Source: a virus
Length of the DNA stretch: 64,000 bases
IMG/VR virus record: IMGVR_UViG_3300031140_000597
Location: 1 to 64,000 of that record
Direction: 5' to 3' (one strand)
Shown here in pieces: positions 41,124 through 49,839 of this stretch. The position numbers and the translations under genes were made by a program. The notes below the pieces were generated by a model. The model was not told where the DNA came from. It made no database searches and saw nothing but the letters and a program-made list of their open reading frames with translations. Each line of letters begins with the position of its first letter. Within the stretch, counting starts at the first letter, position 1.

Positions 41124-41270
41124 ATGAATGAAATTACAATAGAGCAGATAGAAGAATTTGATGAGATGTATGGCGATGAGTTACCAAGTTATACACATGA
41201 GCCAATTAAATTTAAGTATTACTGGGACATGTATTTACAAGTAAAAAATAATGAATCAGAAATCAAATAA
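41124..41270 (+). CDS. Small acidic ORF, 48 aa
   Basis: MNEITIEQIEEFDEMYGDEL...KFKYYWDMYLQVKNN. The C-terminal aromatic motif FKYYWDMY resembles small phage proteins of this size. Start ATG 41124 without a strong ribosome-binding site. Function unknown. Confidence 0.45.
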   Translation: MNEITIEQIEEFDEMYGDELPSYTHEPIKFKYYWDMYLQVKNNESEIK

Positions 41271-41274
41271 ACTG

Positions 41275-41303
41275 TTGACAACGTATTAGATGTATAGTAT
41301 AAT
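41275..41303 (+). promoter_or_regulatory. Sigma70-like promoter for VWA metallopeptidase
   Basis: TTGACA 41275-41280 and TATAAT 41298-41303, 17 bases apart, followed by ACATAAGTTAATT shared with other promoters here. Confidence 0.8.
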
Positions 41304-41335
41304 TAATACATAAGTTAATTTTATAGGTAAATGAT

Positions 41336-42613
41336 ATGTCTACAGCAGTAGCAGAGAAGTTAGAAGTATGTCCTAAGATGTCAGCGACTGTACGTGAGCG
41401 CATGACTAAATCACGTGTTCGATTTCTATTAACTAAACCGTTCTATGGAACACTTGCATCACGATTAGTTCTTACTGAGGCTAATTATATGCCTACGGCT
41501 GCAACCGACGGGCGTCGTTTGTTGTACAATGTTGAGTTTGTAAATAAATTGTCAGATTCAGAACTTGACTTTTTGGTTGCTCACGAAGTATTACATTGTG
41601 TGTACGATCATATGGCGGCACGTGGTGATCGTAATCCTCAAGTATATAATGCTGCATGTGATTACAATATAAACCTCACACTAGTTGATAACAAGATTGG
41701 TACTATTATTGGTTCTGATAAATTAGATGGTGGTGAACCTTGTTATGATACTAAGTATCGTGATATGGGTAGTTATGAGATTTATGAAAAGTTGATGGAA
41801 GATTACGATGGAAAGAGTTACACTGTTAATGCAGACGGTACTATCACTGATGAAGATGGCAATGTAGTTGGCAATATTAGTGGCATGGACGTTCATTTAG
41901 AGCCTTCACAAGGTGATGAAAATGGCAATGATGCTAACGGGAACCCAGTTGATGGTATGTCAGCAGATGAACGTAAGGCATTACAAGATGAAATCAAGCA
42001 AGCAGTGATCAATGCAGCACAATCAGCGGGCGACGAAGTACCTGATGATATCAAGCGAATGATTGGTGAATTGACATCGCCTAAGATGGATTGGCGTGAT
42101 GTGTTGCGCACTCAATTGGAAAGTTCATTGAAGCGTGATTTCACATTCATGCGTCCTAGTAAGCGTTCTGGTGAGGTTATCTTCCCAGGCATGTCACGAG
42201 ATGAAGAATTGAAAGTGACAGTTGCTATCGATACATCTGGTAGTATTAGTACAGAGATGTTGCGTGACTTCGTAAGTGAAGTGCAAGGTATCATGGATCA
42301 GTATCAAGATTACGAGGTGACTATGATGCAGTTTGACACTGGTGTATATGGTGTTGAAGTATTTACCGCAGACGGCGGCGAGGATATCTCTGAGTATGAT
42401 ATTCGCGGTGGTGGTGGTACAGAATTCGATGCAGTATGGAATTACATGAAAGAAAACGACATGGAGCCTGATCAGTTAATTATGTTCACTGATGGTTATC
42501 CATTTGGTTCATGGGGTGATGAAGATTATTGTGATACATTGTTTGTAATTCACGGTGATACTGAGCATCGCATTGAATCACCATTTGGAGTTACAATTCA
42601 TTATGATGCATAA
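41336..42613 (+). CDS. Putative metallopeptidase with VWA-like domain (DUF2201 family)
   Basis: FLVAHEVLHCVYDHMAARGDRN carries the HExxH Zn motif, followed by NAACDYNINLTLVD, as in the DUF2201 N-terminal family. The C-terminal VTVAIDTSGSIS is a MIDAS-type DxSxS of a VWA-like domain, with QLIMFTDGYPFGSWG further on. These proteins often pair with a MoxR-type AAA ATPase, which is not next to it here. 425 aa is typical. Function in phage unknown. Confidence 0.85.
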   Translation: MSTAVAEKLEVCPKMSATVRERMTKSRVRFLLTKPFYGTLASRLVLTEANYMPTAATDGRRLLYNVEFVNKLSDSELDFLVAHEVLHCVYDHMAARGDRNPQVYNAACDYNINLTLVDNKIGTIIGSDKLDGGEPCYDTKYRDMGSYEIYEKLMEDYDGKSYTVNADGTITDEDGNVVGNISGMDVHLEPSQGDENGNDANGNPVDGMSADERKALQDEIKQAVINAAQSAGDEVPDDIKRMIGELTSPKMDWRDVLRTQLESSLKRDFTFMRPSKRSGEVIFPGMSRDEELKVTVAIDTSGSISTEMLRDFVSEVQGIMDQYQDYEVTMMQFDTGVYGVEVFTADGGEDISEYDIRGGGGTEFDAVWNYMKENDMEPDQLIMFTDGYPFGSWGDEDYCDTLFVIHGDTEHRIESPFGVTIHYDA

Positions 42614-42902
42614 TGTAAAGATTATAAATAATGCAGGCAGTCTAAGTGAAAGTGACTTAGTACTGCTTGCAGGAACAGATATTATTCTGTCGATGTTGCG
42701 AAATCGTATACTTATTCTAGTTGAAAAGAAACAAGTATGTGATTGGAGCAGATTAACAGAAGATATGACGGGATTGTACTATATTAGAACAATCGATCAC
42801 AATAGTAATTTATTTCAATTATGGTTTGAGACTCCAGTAGACTTGACCCAGTTTGAAAAGAATTTAGCAATGGCGAAGATCGCCGGAAATGTTTACGAAT
42901 AG
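42603..42902 (+). CDS. Hypothetical protein, ~99 aa
   Basis: ATG 42603 (or 42606) overlaps the metallopeptidase stop by 11 bases. The frame upstream of this is a shadow of the previous gene. Alpha/beta protein (LVLLAGTDIILSMLRNRILILVE) with no recognised family. Confidence 0.45.
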   Translation: MMHNVKIINNAGSLSESDLVLLAGTDIILSMLRNRILILVEKKQVCDWSRLTEDMTGLYYIRTIDHNSNLFQLWFETPVDLTQFEKNLAMAKIAGNVYE

Positions 42903-42929
42903 TAATCATCATTTATCTGTAATAATATA

Positions 42930-42937
42930 GATAAATA
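42930..42937 (+). promoter_or_regulatory. Late-promoter-like motif
   Basis: GATAAATA, one base from TATAAATA, 32 bases upstream of the 42970 gene, which has an AAAGGAAG site. Confidence 0.45.
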
Positions 42938-42969
42938 AACATAGTAGTTAATTAAATAAAGGAAGTAAA

Positions 42970-43179
42970 ATGACTGAAGCAACACAAGAAGTACCAACAC
43001 TAACATTGCAGGACTTAACATTGACAGCGAATATTATCGATTTGTCAGTACAACGTGGCGCATTTAAAGGCGCAGAAGCAGAACAAGTTGGACAAATGTT
43101 CAATCGTTTAGTTGCGATTATCAAATCAATTGCACCACCAACTGACGAATCTGCTACGGAAACAGAAGGCGAGGTTTAA
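42970..43179 (+). CDS. Small conserved phage protein, 69 aa
   Basis: LTLQDLTLTANIIDLSVQRGAFKGAEAEQVGQMFNRLVAII is a helical pattern (RGAF.G.E...VG..yN) I know from small T4-like cyanophage proteins. The C-terminus is acidic. It precedes the 43184 gene by four bases. Function unknown. Confidence 0.6.
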   Translation: MTEATQEVPTLTLQDLTLTANIIDLSVQRGAFKGAEAEQVGQMFNRLVAIIKSIAPPTDESATETEGEV

Positions 43180-43183
43180 TCTC

Positions 43184-43780
43184 ATGTCTACAAATAATCT
43201 AAAACATGTAGGTCAATTGATCAACACACAACGTAGATGTGTTATCATGTTTCGTGAAATTCCAGATGATGAAAGTAATTGTCTAGTAGTGGACACCGAT
43301 GCATTGGTAGATTGGATGCACGATGATGTTATTAATGCAGTAGAATCTCCTGGCGCTCAAGCATCAGTGGATTTCTCTGAATTTGCACAGCGTAGAGTAA
43401 TGACAGATGGCACTAACATGCTGCAATCATTGCACGCAAAAGGTTTTTTGCAAAAGCAAAAAGCGTCAAATGTGATGATGACACCAAATCGTGAAACTCA
43501 GATCCGTTTAGACGAATTGAATAAAATCATTCGCGAGCAGTCTGGACAGGACACCATTCATAAGCAACCTGTTGAAACTCCTGAGTCACTGTCAACTCCG
43601 TCAACCGAGTCGACTGGCAATGAAGTTATCGATGATATTGCGATTGCATCTAACATGATTGCACAAGCAAAGCAATTTGAAGAGGAAGCAGCAACATTGC
43701 GTGAAAATGCATATGCATTGTCTCCTGAACTGAAACCAAAACGTGGTCGACCGGCTGCTAAAAAGACAGCAACTGCGTAA
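43184..43780 (+). CDS. Conserved T4-like marine-phage protein with AT-hook-like tail
   Basis: Start ATG 43184 follows GAGG. The core VIMFREIPDDESNCLVVDTDALVDWMHDDVINAVESPGAQ, then DGTNMLQSLH.KGFLQK, matches a conserved protein family of marine T4-like phages with unknown function. The C-terminus KPKRGRPAAKK is an AT-hook-like RGRP motif, suggesting DNA contact (inference). 198 aa. Confidence 0.65.
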   Translation: MSTNNLKHVGQLINTQRRCVIMFREIPDDESNCLVVDTDALVDWMHDDVINAVESPGAQASVDFSEFAQRRVMTDGTNMLQSLHAKGFLQKQKASNVMMTPNRETQIRLDELNKIIREQSGQDTIHKQPVETPESLSTPSTESTGNEVIDDIAIASNMIAQAKQFEEEAATLRENAYALSPELKPKRGRPAAKKTATA

Positions 43781-43807
43781 ATTAGATTATGACTGGGAGT
43801 AATAATA

Positions 43808-44551
43808 ATGAACGATGAGCCTACCGCATTTATATTTGATGTAGATGGCACACTTACTCCCAGTCGTTCTTTAATTGACCCAGTATTCGAAGCATGGTTT
43901 GTGGATTTTTGTACTCATAATGATGTATATATTGTCACTGGAAGTGATCGTACAAAAACATTAGAGCAAATACACGGTACATTATATGATCTTATAGTTA
44001 AAGTATATCAATGTAGTGGTAATAATGTGTGGATCAAAGATGTAGAAATCGAATGCAATGAATGGGTACTTGGTGACGAAGAGAGAGAATTCCTAAACGC
44101 TAAATTAGAGGAATCTGAATTTAGTATTAAGACAGGAATGCATATTGAAGATCGTCCAGGAATGGCGAATTTCAGTATAGTGGGTAGAGGTGCAACAGTG
44201 GAAGATCGCGCAGCCTATGTAGAATATGAATTTGTACATAAAGAGCGTAAACTAATTGCTGAAGCGTTCAACTTTAAATTTAAAGAGTCTGGGATAACTG
44301 CACATGTTGCAGGTGAGACGGGTCTTGATATACTACCCAATGGGAAAGACAAAGGTCAGATCATTCATGATTTTGACGAACAAACTATTTATTTCTTTGG
44401 TGATAGGATGGAAGAAGGTGGCAATGATGCTCCTCTTAAACAAGCCATCATTGGCAGAAGAAACACAAGTGATAAGTGCTTTACAGTAGAGGGATGGGAA
44501 CATACATGGAATCTACTACAGGAACTATCTAAGCAAGGATTATGTTATTAA
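43808..44551 (+). CDS. HAD phosphatase/phosphomannomutase-like protein
   Basis: FIFDVDGTLTPSR carries the HAD nucleophile Asp11 and Asp13. FSIVGRG, GETGLDILPNGKDKGQII and FFGDRMEEGGND (acidic motif IV) follow. This matches eukaryote-type phosphomannomutase (PMM)-like HAD proteins, shortened here. PMM interconverts mannose 6- and 1-phosphate, or the protein may be a sugar phosphatase. It could feed GDP-mannose-type donors to the phage's glycosyltransferase-like enzymes (inference). Confidence 0.75.
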   Translation: MNDEPTAFIFDVDGTLTPSRSLIDPVFEAWFVDFCTHNDVYIVTGSDRTKTLEQIHGTLYDLIVKVYQCSGNNVWIKDVEIECNEWVLGDEEREFLNAKLEESEFSIKTGMHIEDRPGMANFSIVGRGATVEDRAAYVEYEFVHKERKLIAEAFNFKFKESGITAHVAGETGLDILPNGKDKGQIIHDFDEQTIYFFGDRMEEGGNDAPLKQAIIGRRNTSDKCFTVEGWEHTWNLLQELSKQGLCY

Positions 44552-44555
44552 ATAG

Positions 44556-44563
44556 CATAAATA
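44556..44563 (+). promoter_or_regulatory. Late-promoter-like motif
   Basis: CATAAATA followed by TAATTAG, 48 bases upstream of the 44611 gene. Confidence 0.45.
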
Positions 44564-44610
44564 TAATTAGAATACTTACAATTTACAAGTACACTTGGAA
44601 TAAATAAATC

Positions 44611-44904
44611 ATGGCAATTGAACAAAACGATAGATCATTTAGTAAGATTTTTGATGAGATCGACATACAAACTATACCTCCCAAATATATACAAGCAATC
44701 ATCCTTACATTAGTAGGTGGTGAGAAGATAGAAATATCAGATGAAATGCTAGATTCTATTACATCGGCAGAAGATGTATTCGCAGGAATCGAGCGAGAAG
44801 ATGTCATGAACGTTGATATTGCTCTTGATTATGAAGCAATCGAATATGATGTAAGCACCGATGTGAAGAGCGTGCTAGACGGTCTATTCGGCAATCATGA
44901 CTGA
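44611..44904 (+). CDS. Conserved T4-like marine-phage protein, 97 aa
   Basis: IPPKYIQAIILTLVGGEKIEISDEMLDSI, then DVMNVDIALDYEAIEYDVSTDVKSVLDGLF, matches a short family found in cyanophage T4-like genomes (IPEKY...V..V.G....d...LDYE.I..DV...V..VLD). Function unknown. It overlaps the next gene by 8 bases. Confidence 0.6.
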   Translation: MAIEQNDRSFSKIFDEIDIQTIPPKYIQAIILTLVGGEKIEISDEMLDSITSAEDVFAGIEREDVMNVDIALDYEAIEYDVSTDVKSVLDGLFGNHD

Positions 44905-45553
44905 TAGTGCAACCAGAATATGGATGTGCGGTATACCCGGATCTAAATGGTCTGGAATAGATATGCATATGCGTCAAGTGTTACCATGTGATCAGACTGA
45001 TGAATCAGATGAACGCACATGTTATCATAGAGCGTATTCACCAACCGATACTAACAACGGACATCGTGGTAGTTATTGGGGACCAGGAATGGGATGTGGT
45101 GAAGATTGGATAGACTTCAATTTTATGGATAAATCAAAAATAATCAACGACATAGATACAGTATTCACTGGTACTGGTTACAAAATAATAAAAGATCATT
45201 TCTTGGCTAGACAATTTAATCTAGATTACGTGTGGAATAATTTTTCTGGTGATTATATAGTTCTTGTATATAGAGAACCACAGAAATCATTTGCATGGTG
45301 GTCAGAAGTTATGGATTTTGGCGAGGGACATTATCCAGATTATGCGCCTGGATATACTGATTATAATACAATGAGAAAGTTGCTGTGGACTGAATCTGCA
45401 AAGATAACAGACTTCGCAGTTCGTAAAGATATGAATTTCTCACTATATAACAATCAAGCATTCCAATCAATTGATGGATTTGCTTGGAAAACGGCTAATA
45501 AACTTGACATTATGACCAATGACACATATATATCTGTAAAGCGAATACCATAA
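44897..45553 (+). CDS. Putative sulfotransferase-like P-loop protein
   Basis: IWMCGIPGSKWSGIDMHM is a degenerate P-loop like the 5'-phosphosulfate loop of sulfotransferases. YIVLVYREPQKSFAWW could be the 3'-phosphate-binding Arg segment. At 218 aa it is short. It is coupled to both neighbours (8-base overlap, then TAATG). It resembles the P-loop protein at 13318 in layout. Tentative. Confidence 0.45.
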   Translation: MTDSATRIWMCGIPGSKWSGIDMHMRQVLPCDQTDESDERTCYHRAYSPTDTNNGHRGSYWGPGMGCGEDWIDFNFMDKSKIINDIDTVFTGTGYKIIKDHFLARQFNLDYVWNNFSGDYIVLVYREPQKSFAWWSEVMDFGEGHYPDYAPGYTDYNTMRKLLWTESAKITDFAVRKDMNFSLYNNQAFQSIDGFAWKTANKLDIMTNDTYISVKRIP

Positions 45554-46257
45554 TGTCAAGTCCGTTTAAAACACCTTGGCACTTTGATAAATTTCGCACA
45601 GATGAAGAAGGTGAGTATGTTAAGATTGTTGGAATAGTCAATGGTGACTGGACAACAGAGATAGATCATGCTCGTTCAAAAGACTTCAATGTTCAAAATT
45701 ATAATGAACAGCGTTATGAACATGCTGCTAACAAAAAAAGTAAAAACCATATAGAAGAAGATAAAGAGAATCCTGATGGTAAACCTGGATCTACTATGTT
45801 TCGTAAAATTAATTACGATAAGTTCCCTAGCGAGTTCCCAAAATTAAATGCGATCACAGATTTATTACAACTTGATAAAGATGAAAAGTTAACATGTAAG
45901 TTCAATGAGCAGTTCCCTAACGATCAACTTATGTGGCATATTGATAACTTGCCGGGAAACCCACGTAAAGAGCGTGTGATAGATAATCCCGAATTCAAGC
46001 ATTCAAACGACAATAAAATACGCTTCTTGATCACATTAGAAGATTGGGAACCAGGACAAGTCTTTCAGTTTGGTAATAGAGTATACACCCAATGGAAAGC
46101 AGGTACTATATTTACATGGGAATGGAGTACATTGCCTCATTTAACATGGAATGGTAGTTGGTCAAAGCGTCCTTGTTTACAGATCACAGGTACAGCAACA
46201 CCATCAACATGGGATATTGTGCGTAACGGTAATGCAGATACCATCTATAACATATAA
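45553..46257 (+). CDS. Putative 2OG-Fe(II) oxygenase / aspartyl-hydroxylase-like protein
   Basis: LMWHIDNLPGN supplies an HxD pair, and STLPHLTWNGSWSKRPCLQITG supplies a distal His followed by a basic residue. The EDWEPGQVFQFGNRVYTQWKAGTIFTWEW strands form the double-stranded beta-helix core. This order is typical of 2-oxoglutarate-dependent hydroxylases. Start overlaps the preceding stop (TAATG). The substrate may be a peptide or sugar made by neighbours (inference). Confidence 0.6.
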   Translation: MSSPFKTPWHFDKFRTDEEGEYVKIVGIVNGDWTTEIDHARSKDFNVQNYNEQRYEHAANKKSKNHIEEDKENPDGKPGSTMFRKINYDKFPSEFPKLNAITDLLQLDKDEKLTCKFNEQFPNDQLMWHIDNLPGNPRKERVIDNPEFKHSNDNKIRFLITLEDWEPGQVFQFGNRVYTQWKAGTIFTWEWSTLPHLTWNGSWSKRPCLQITGTATPSTWDIVRNGNADTIYNI

Positions 46258-46260
46258 ATA
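46253..46260 (+). promoter_or_regulatory. T4-like late promoter motif
   Basis: TATAAATA overlapping the 45553 gene stop and 36 bases upstream of the twitch radical SAM gene, with AAAGGAAAC before its ATG. Confidence 0.55.
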
Positions 46261-46295
46261 AAAGAGTGTCATAAATCGACACAAAGGAAACTAAA

Positions 46296-47729
46296 ATGAC
46301 AGAAAAGAAATTACCATCAGATACGTTTTGTATTCTACCTTGGATACATTTGAGTACTCGCCCAGACGGCAGTATGAGAGTATGTTGTACAGCAAATGCA
46401 AGTAGTGTTGGTGCAACAAATGATAAAGTTCACGGTGGGCGAGTTGGCATTGTTAAGACAGATGATGGTAAGCCTGCAAACCTAAACAACAGTGACTTGT
46501 CTAGTGCATGGAACAATAGTTACATGCGTGGTGTACGTCAACAAATGCTTGCAGGAGAAAAGCCTGCTAGTTGTTTGAAATGTTACAAAGAAGAAGATGC
46601 AGGACATCGATCTAAGCGACAGTGGGAAACCCAGTACTGGATGCGTGATGGAATTGATGTTGATGAACTTGTTAAAGAAACATATGAAGACGGTTCAACT
46701 GATTCAAAACTACGATACATTGATATCCGTATGGGTACTAAATGCCAACTTGGTTGCGTTATGTGTAGTCCACACGATTCATCAGGATGGGTAAAAGATT
46801 GGAATAAGTTGTATCCACAGATTACCAATGAGTCACTAAAAGAAACAATGTCTTGGGATGATAAAGGCAAGCAGTTTGGTGCTAATTATAACTGGCATAA
46901 AAACAACCCACAGTTTTGGGAACAATTTTATGCTCAAATTCCATTCATGCGTCAACTATACTTTGCAGGCGGCGAATCGACGGTTATCGAAGAGCATTAT
47001 GAAATCCTAGATAAAGTTATTGAAATGGGTTATGCATCTCAGATTGAGTTGCGTTACAACAGTAATGGCATTGAATTGCCTGATCGTCTACTAGAGCAAT
47101 GGAAGCATTTCCAAAAGGTACGTTTCCATTATAGTATTGACAGTATTGGTGAAATGAATGATTATATTCGTTACCCAAGTGAATGGTCACATCAACTTGC
47201 AATGTTTGAGCGTCTTGATACACAGACTTCTAACAACGTAGAGATTACAATCGCGTGTGCAGTTAACGCACTAAACATTCACTACATTCCAGACTTCCTT
47301 AAATGGAAACTGCAATCAGACTTGAAGAAGACAAACATGTGGCCCTTTGGCGCTGGTGGTATTAACTATCACTTTGTATACTGGCCAGGACATTTGAATG
47401 TCAAGGTATTGCCAGATGAGTTCTTAGACAAAACCGAAGCGAAGTATGAAGAGTTCATTGCATGGTGGAAAGAGAATTGGGAACTAGGTGTTCCAAGTTG
47501 GCACAAGGGTAAAGTAGATTATCAGAAATGGGAAGATGCTGAATATGGCATCAAGCGTTTACGTGGTATGATTAGTTTTGCTCGTAGTGAAGATTGGAGT
47601 CAGCGATTACCAGAGTTTAGAGAATACATTAACAAACTAGACGAGATGCGCGGCACCGATTTCAGAAAAACATTTGCAGACATGGCTTACTTATTAGACG
47701 AGCCTACAGAGGACAATGATAGTGACTGA
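46296..47729 (+). CDS. Twitch-domain radical SAM protein
   Basis: DTFCILPWIHLSTRPDGSMRVCCTANAS is the N-terminal Cys block seen in this group. The radical SAM motif is Cys150-Cys154-Cys157 (KCQLGCVMC), followed by LYFAGGESTVIEEHYEILD. These proteins are annotated as twitch-domain radical SAM enzymes in many marine phages; substrates are unknown. At 477 aa it is full length and behind a late motif. It overlaps the nucleosidase gene by 14 bases, suggesting linked production of SAM-cleavage by-product removal (inference). Confidence 0.85.
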   Translation: MTEKKLPSDTFCILPWIHLSTRPDGSMRVCCTANASSVGATNDKVHGGRVGIVKTDDGKPANLNNSDLSSAWNNSYMRGVRQQMLAGEKPASCLKCYKEEDAGHRSKRQWETQYWMRDGIDVDELVKETYEDGSTDSKLRYIDIRMGTKCQLGCVMCSPHDSSGWVKDWNKLYPQITNESLKETMSWDDKGKQFGANYNWHKNNPQFWEQFYAQIPFMRQLYFAGGESTVIEEHYEILDKVIEMGYASQIELRYNSNGIELPDRLLEQWKHFQKVRFHYSIDSIGEMNDYIRYPSEWSHQLAMFERLDTQTSNNVEITIACAVNALNIHYIPDFLKWKLQSDLKKTNMWPFGAGGINYHFVYWPGHLNVKVLPDEFLDKTEAKYEEFIAWWKENWELGVPSWHKGKVDYQKWEDAEYGIKRLRGMISFARSEDWSQRLPEFREYINKLDEMRGTDFRKTFADMAYLLDEPTEDNDSD

Positions 47730-48270
47730 TGTAATACCAGTATTAATTGCGTTAGAAGTGGAATTGCCCTATGAATTACCGACACCATATGTTAAAATAG
47801 TAACAGGTGTCGGTAAGATCAAAGCGACAATGGCAGCAATGGAAGCAGTATTTAAGTACAATCCTCATACCATTATCAATATGGGTACTGCGGGCAGTTT
47901 AGATCCTGATTTAGCACTAGGTGTACATGAAGTTAGTACCGTAGGTCAACGAGATATGGATGCATCGCCTTTAGGTTGGAAAGTAGGACAGACTCCGTTC
48001 ACTGGTGAATTATGGATAGATCTAAAACTTAGTGGTGTTTCATTGACTAGTGGTGATAACTTTGTCACAAGTCAGCCACCATTGAGTAGTACACTGGTTG
48101 ATATGGAAGCATATGGTATTGCAATGGTATGCAAAAAGTATAAAGTTATCTTTGATTGCTATAAGTACGTATCAGACTTTGCAGATGAAGATTCAACTAC
48201 AGACTGGGAACAGAATTGCTCCGATGGTGCAAATGAATTCATGAAAATATTATCAAATCGTAGCGAGTAA
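47716..48270 (+). CDS. 5'-methylthioadenosine/S-adenosylhomocysteine nucleosidase-like
   Basis: The MTAN pattern is visible: LIALEVELPYELP (catalytic Glu near the N-terminus), VTGVGKIKATMAA, INMGTAGSLDPDLALGVHEV, LVDMEAYGIAMVCKK (the E of VDME contacts ribose) and KYVSDFADED (catalytic Asp). MTAN cleaves SAH, MTA and 5'-deoxyadenosine, all of which inhibit SAM enzymes. At 184 aa it is shorter than E. coli Pfs (232). It is wedged between two radical SAM genes. Confidence 0.8.
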   Translation: MIVTDVIPVLIALEVELPYELPTPYVKIVTGVGKIKATMAAMEAVFKYNPHTIINMGTAGSLDPDLALGVHEVSTVGQRDMDASPLGWKVGQTPFTGELWIDLKLSGVSLTSGDNFVTSQPPLSSTLVDMEAYGIAMVCKKYKVIFDCYKYVSDFADEDSTTDWEQNCSDGANEFMKILSNRSE

Positions 48271-48273
48271 ATA

Positions 48274-49839
48274 ATGTTAGATGTTGTCATGTTGGCGTAT
48301 GGTGAACCAAACGCTGATCAAAATTTCAAAAGAATACAGAAATTAGCACCCAATGCGAAGAGGGTAGATAATGTCGTCGGGATTTTAGAGGCACATCAAG
48401 CAGCAGCAAAATTGGCAACTACTGATAATTTTTATGTAGTAGATGCTGACGCGGTGTTATCTGAGCATTTTAATTTCTCATTCACACCTGATATCATTAA
48501 AGAATCGTATCCGGGTGTGAATGAATCAAGTTGTGTATTCGTATGGCAGAGTGTTAATGCAGTCAATGGATTGATTTATGGTTATGGTGGAGTAAAGTTA
48601 TTCCCTAGACATAAGTTATTGAATGCGAAATCATTTCAGATAGATATGACCACAACAATAGATGCACCATTAGTAGTGAAGCAACAAATATCTAATATAA
48701 CCGAATTCAATACAGATGAATTCAGTACATGGCGCAGTGCATTCCGTGAGTGTACAAAACTAGCATCTAACCCCACTCCAGATATGGATGATCGATACAG
48801 ATTAGATGTATGGTGTACTCGTGGAGATAGCAGTGCCCATGGAAAATATGCTATAATGGGTGCTAGACAAGGACGAGAGTTCGGTGCATTTTACAAAAAT
48901 GATAAGAAAACTCTAGATAAAATAAACGATTTCACTTGGTTAACCACTACATTTGACAAGTCATCAGTGCATACAATAGATCAGCATCACCCAATTCATT
49001 TATCATGGTTTCATGGACTAGAAGAATATTTTACATTGTCATCCGTAGAATCATACTATGCAGTATTTATTAAACTAAAGAATGCACTGGTATACGGTGA
49101 TAACTGGGGCATTCGCGATCTTATTTTAGAAGAAGTAAATATAGGTAAGAATGAAGACACTGAACTTTATGTTAATGTAATACTTCAATCATTATTAATA
49201 GATGATTATGTAATACCAGATCATCAAGTATTGGAATATATTAATCGCAATATTAATGATAATTTTATATATGGATTGATGAAATTGTCTGACCCATCGC
49301 ATGGTAATATTGATCTAGTAGATTTTATCACACGTGATTCGATGATAGGCAAGTCTTGGATGATTGAAGAATTAAGTAAGACAACGTTGGAACCATCTGA
49401 TGTTGTAATATTGGGTGGTAACATATGCACCCATTCATCTATGTTAATTAATAATTATGAAACAATTGAATCTATACTTAGTGTGGATATAGATCATAAG
49501 ACAACAGAGTATGCTCGTTTGTTAAATCATATAGCAGAATCTGACGAATTATTCAGTGCACAAACCAATGATGTATCTGATATAATATGGGATGAATCAT
49601 CTCTGCCTGATTTATTGATAAACACTAGTTGCGCACATATGGATGATACATGGTTTGACAATATACCAGATACTGATGATACTTTGATAGTAATACAGAC
49701 AAATGATTTTTCAGATAATATGAACTGCGTTAAAGATCTGTCTACCGCCATGACTAAATACCAAATGAAAGAAGTATTATTTAGTGGTGAACAAAGCACA
49801 CAGTTATATAATAGATTTATGATTATAGGAATCAAGTAA
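48274..49839 (+). CDS. Fused glycosyltransferase-methyltransferase
   Basis: Residues 1-230 match the 16204 glycosyltransferase (MLDVVMLAYGEPNADQNF, NFYVVDADAVL, GYGGVKLFP, TWRSAFRECTKLAS). Residues ~290-521 match the 16895 methyltransferase-like protein (SVDIDHKTTEYA, LLINTSCAHMDDTWFDNI, IVIQTNDFSDN, YNRFMIIGIK). So here the two domains are one 521-residue polypeptide. A concerted sugar transfer and methylation is plausible (inference). It lies between nucleosidase and radical SAM genes. Confidence 0.65.
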   Translation: MLDVVMLAYGEPNADQNFKRIQKLAPNAKRVDNVVGILEAHQAAAKLATTDNFYVVDADAVLSEHFNFSFTPDIIKESYPGVNESSCVFVWQSVNAVNGLIYGYGGVKLFPRHKLLNAKSFQIDMTTTIDAPLVVKQQISNITEFNTDEFSTWRSAFRECTKLASNPTPDMDDRYRLDVWCTRGDSSAHGKYAIMGARQGREFGAFYKNDKKTLDKINDFTWLTTTFDKSSVHTIDQHHPIHLSWFHGLEEYFTLSSVESYYAVFIKLKNALVYGDNWGIRDLILEEVNIGKNEDTELYVNVILQSLLIDDYVIPDHQVLEYINRNINDNFIYGLMKLSDPSHGNIDLVDFITRDSMIGKSWMIEELSKTTLEPSDVVILGGNICTHSSMLINNYETIESILSVDIDHKTTEYARLLNHIAESDELFSAQTNDVSDIIWDESSLPDLLINTSCAHMDDTWFDNIPDTDDTLIVIQTNDFSDNMNCVKDLSTAMTKYQMKEVLFSGEQSTQLYNRFMIIGIK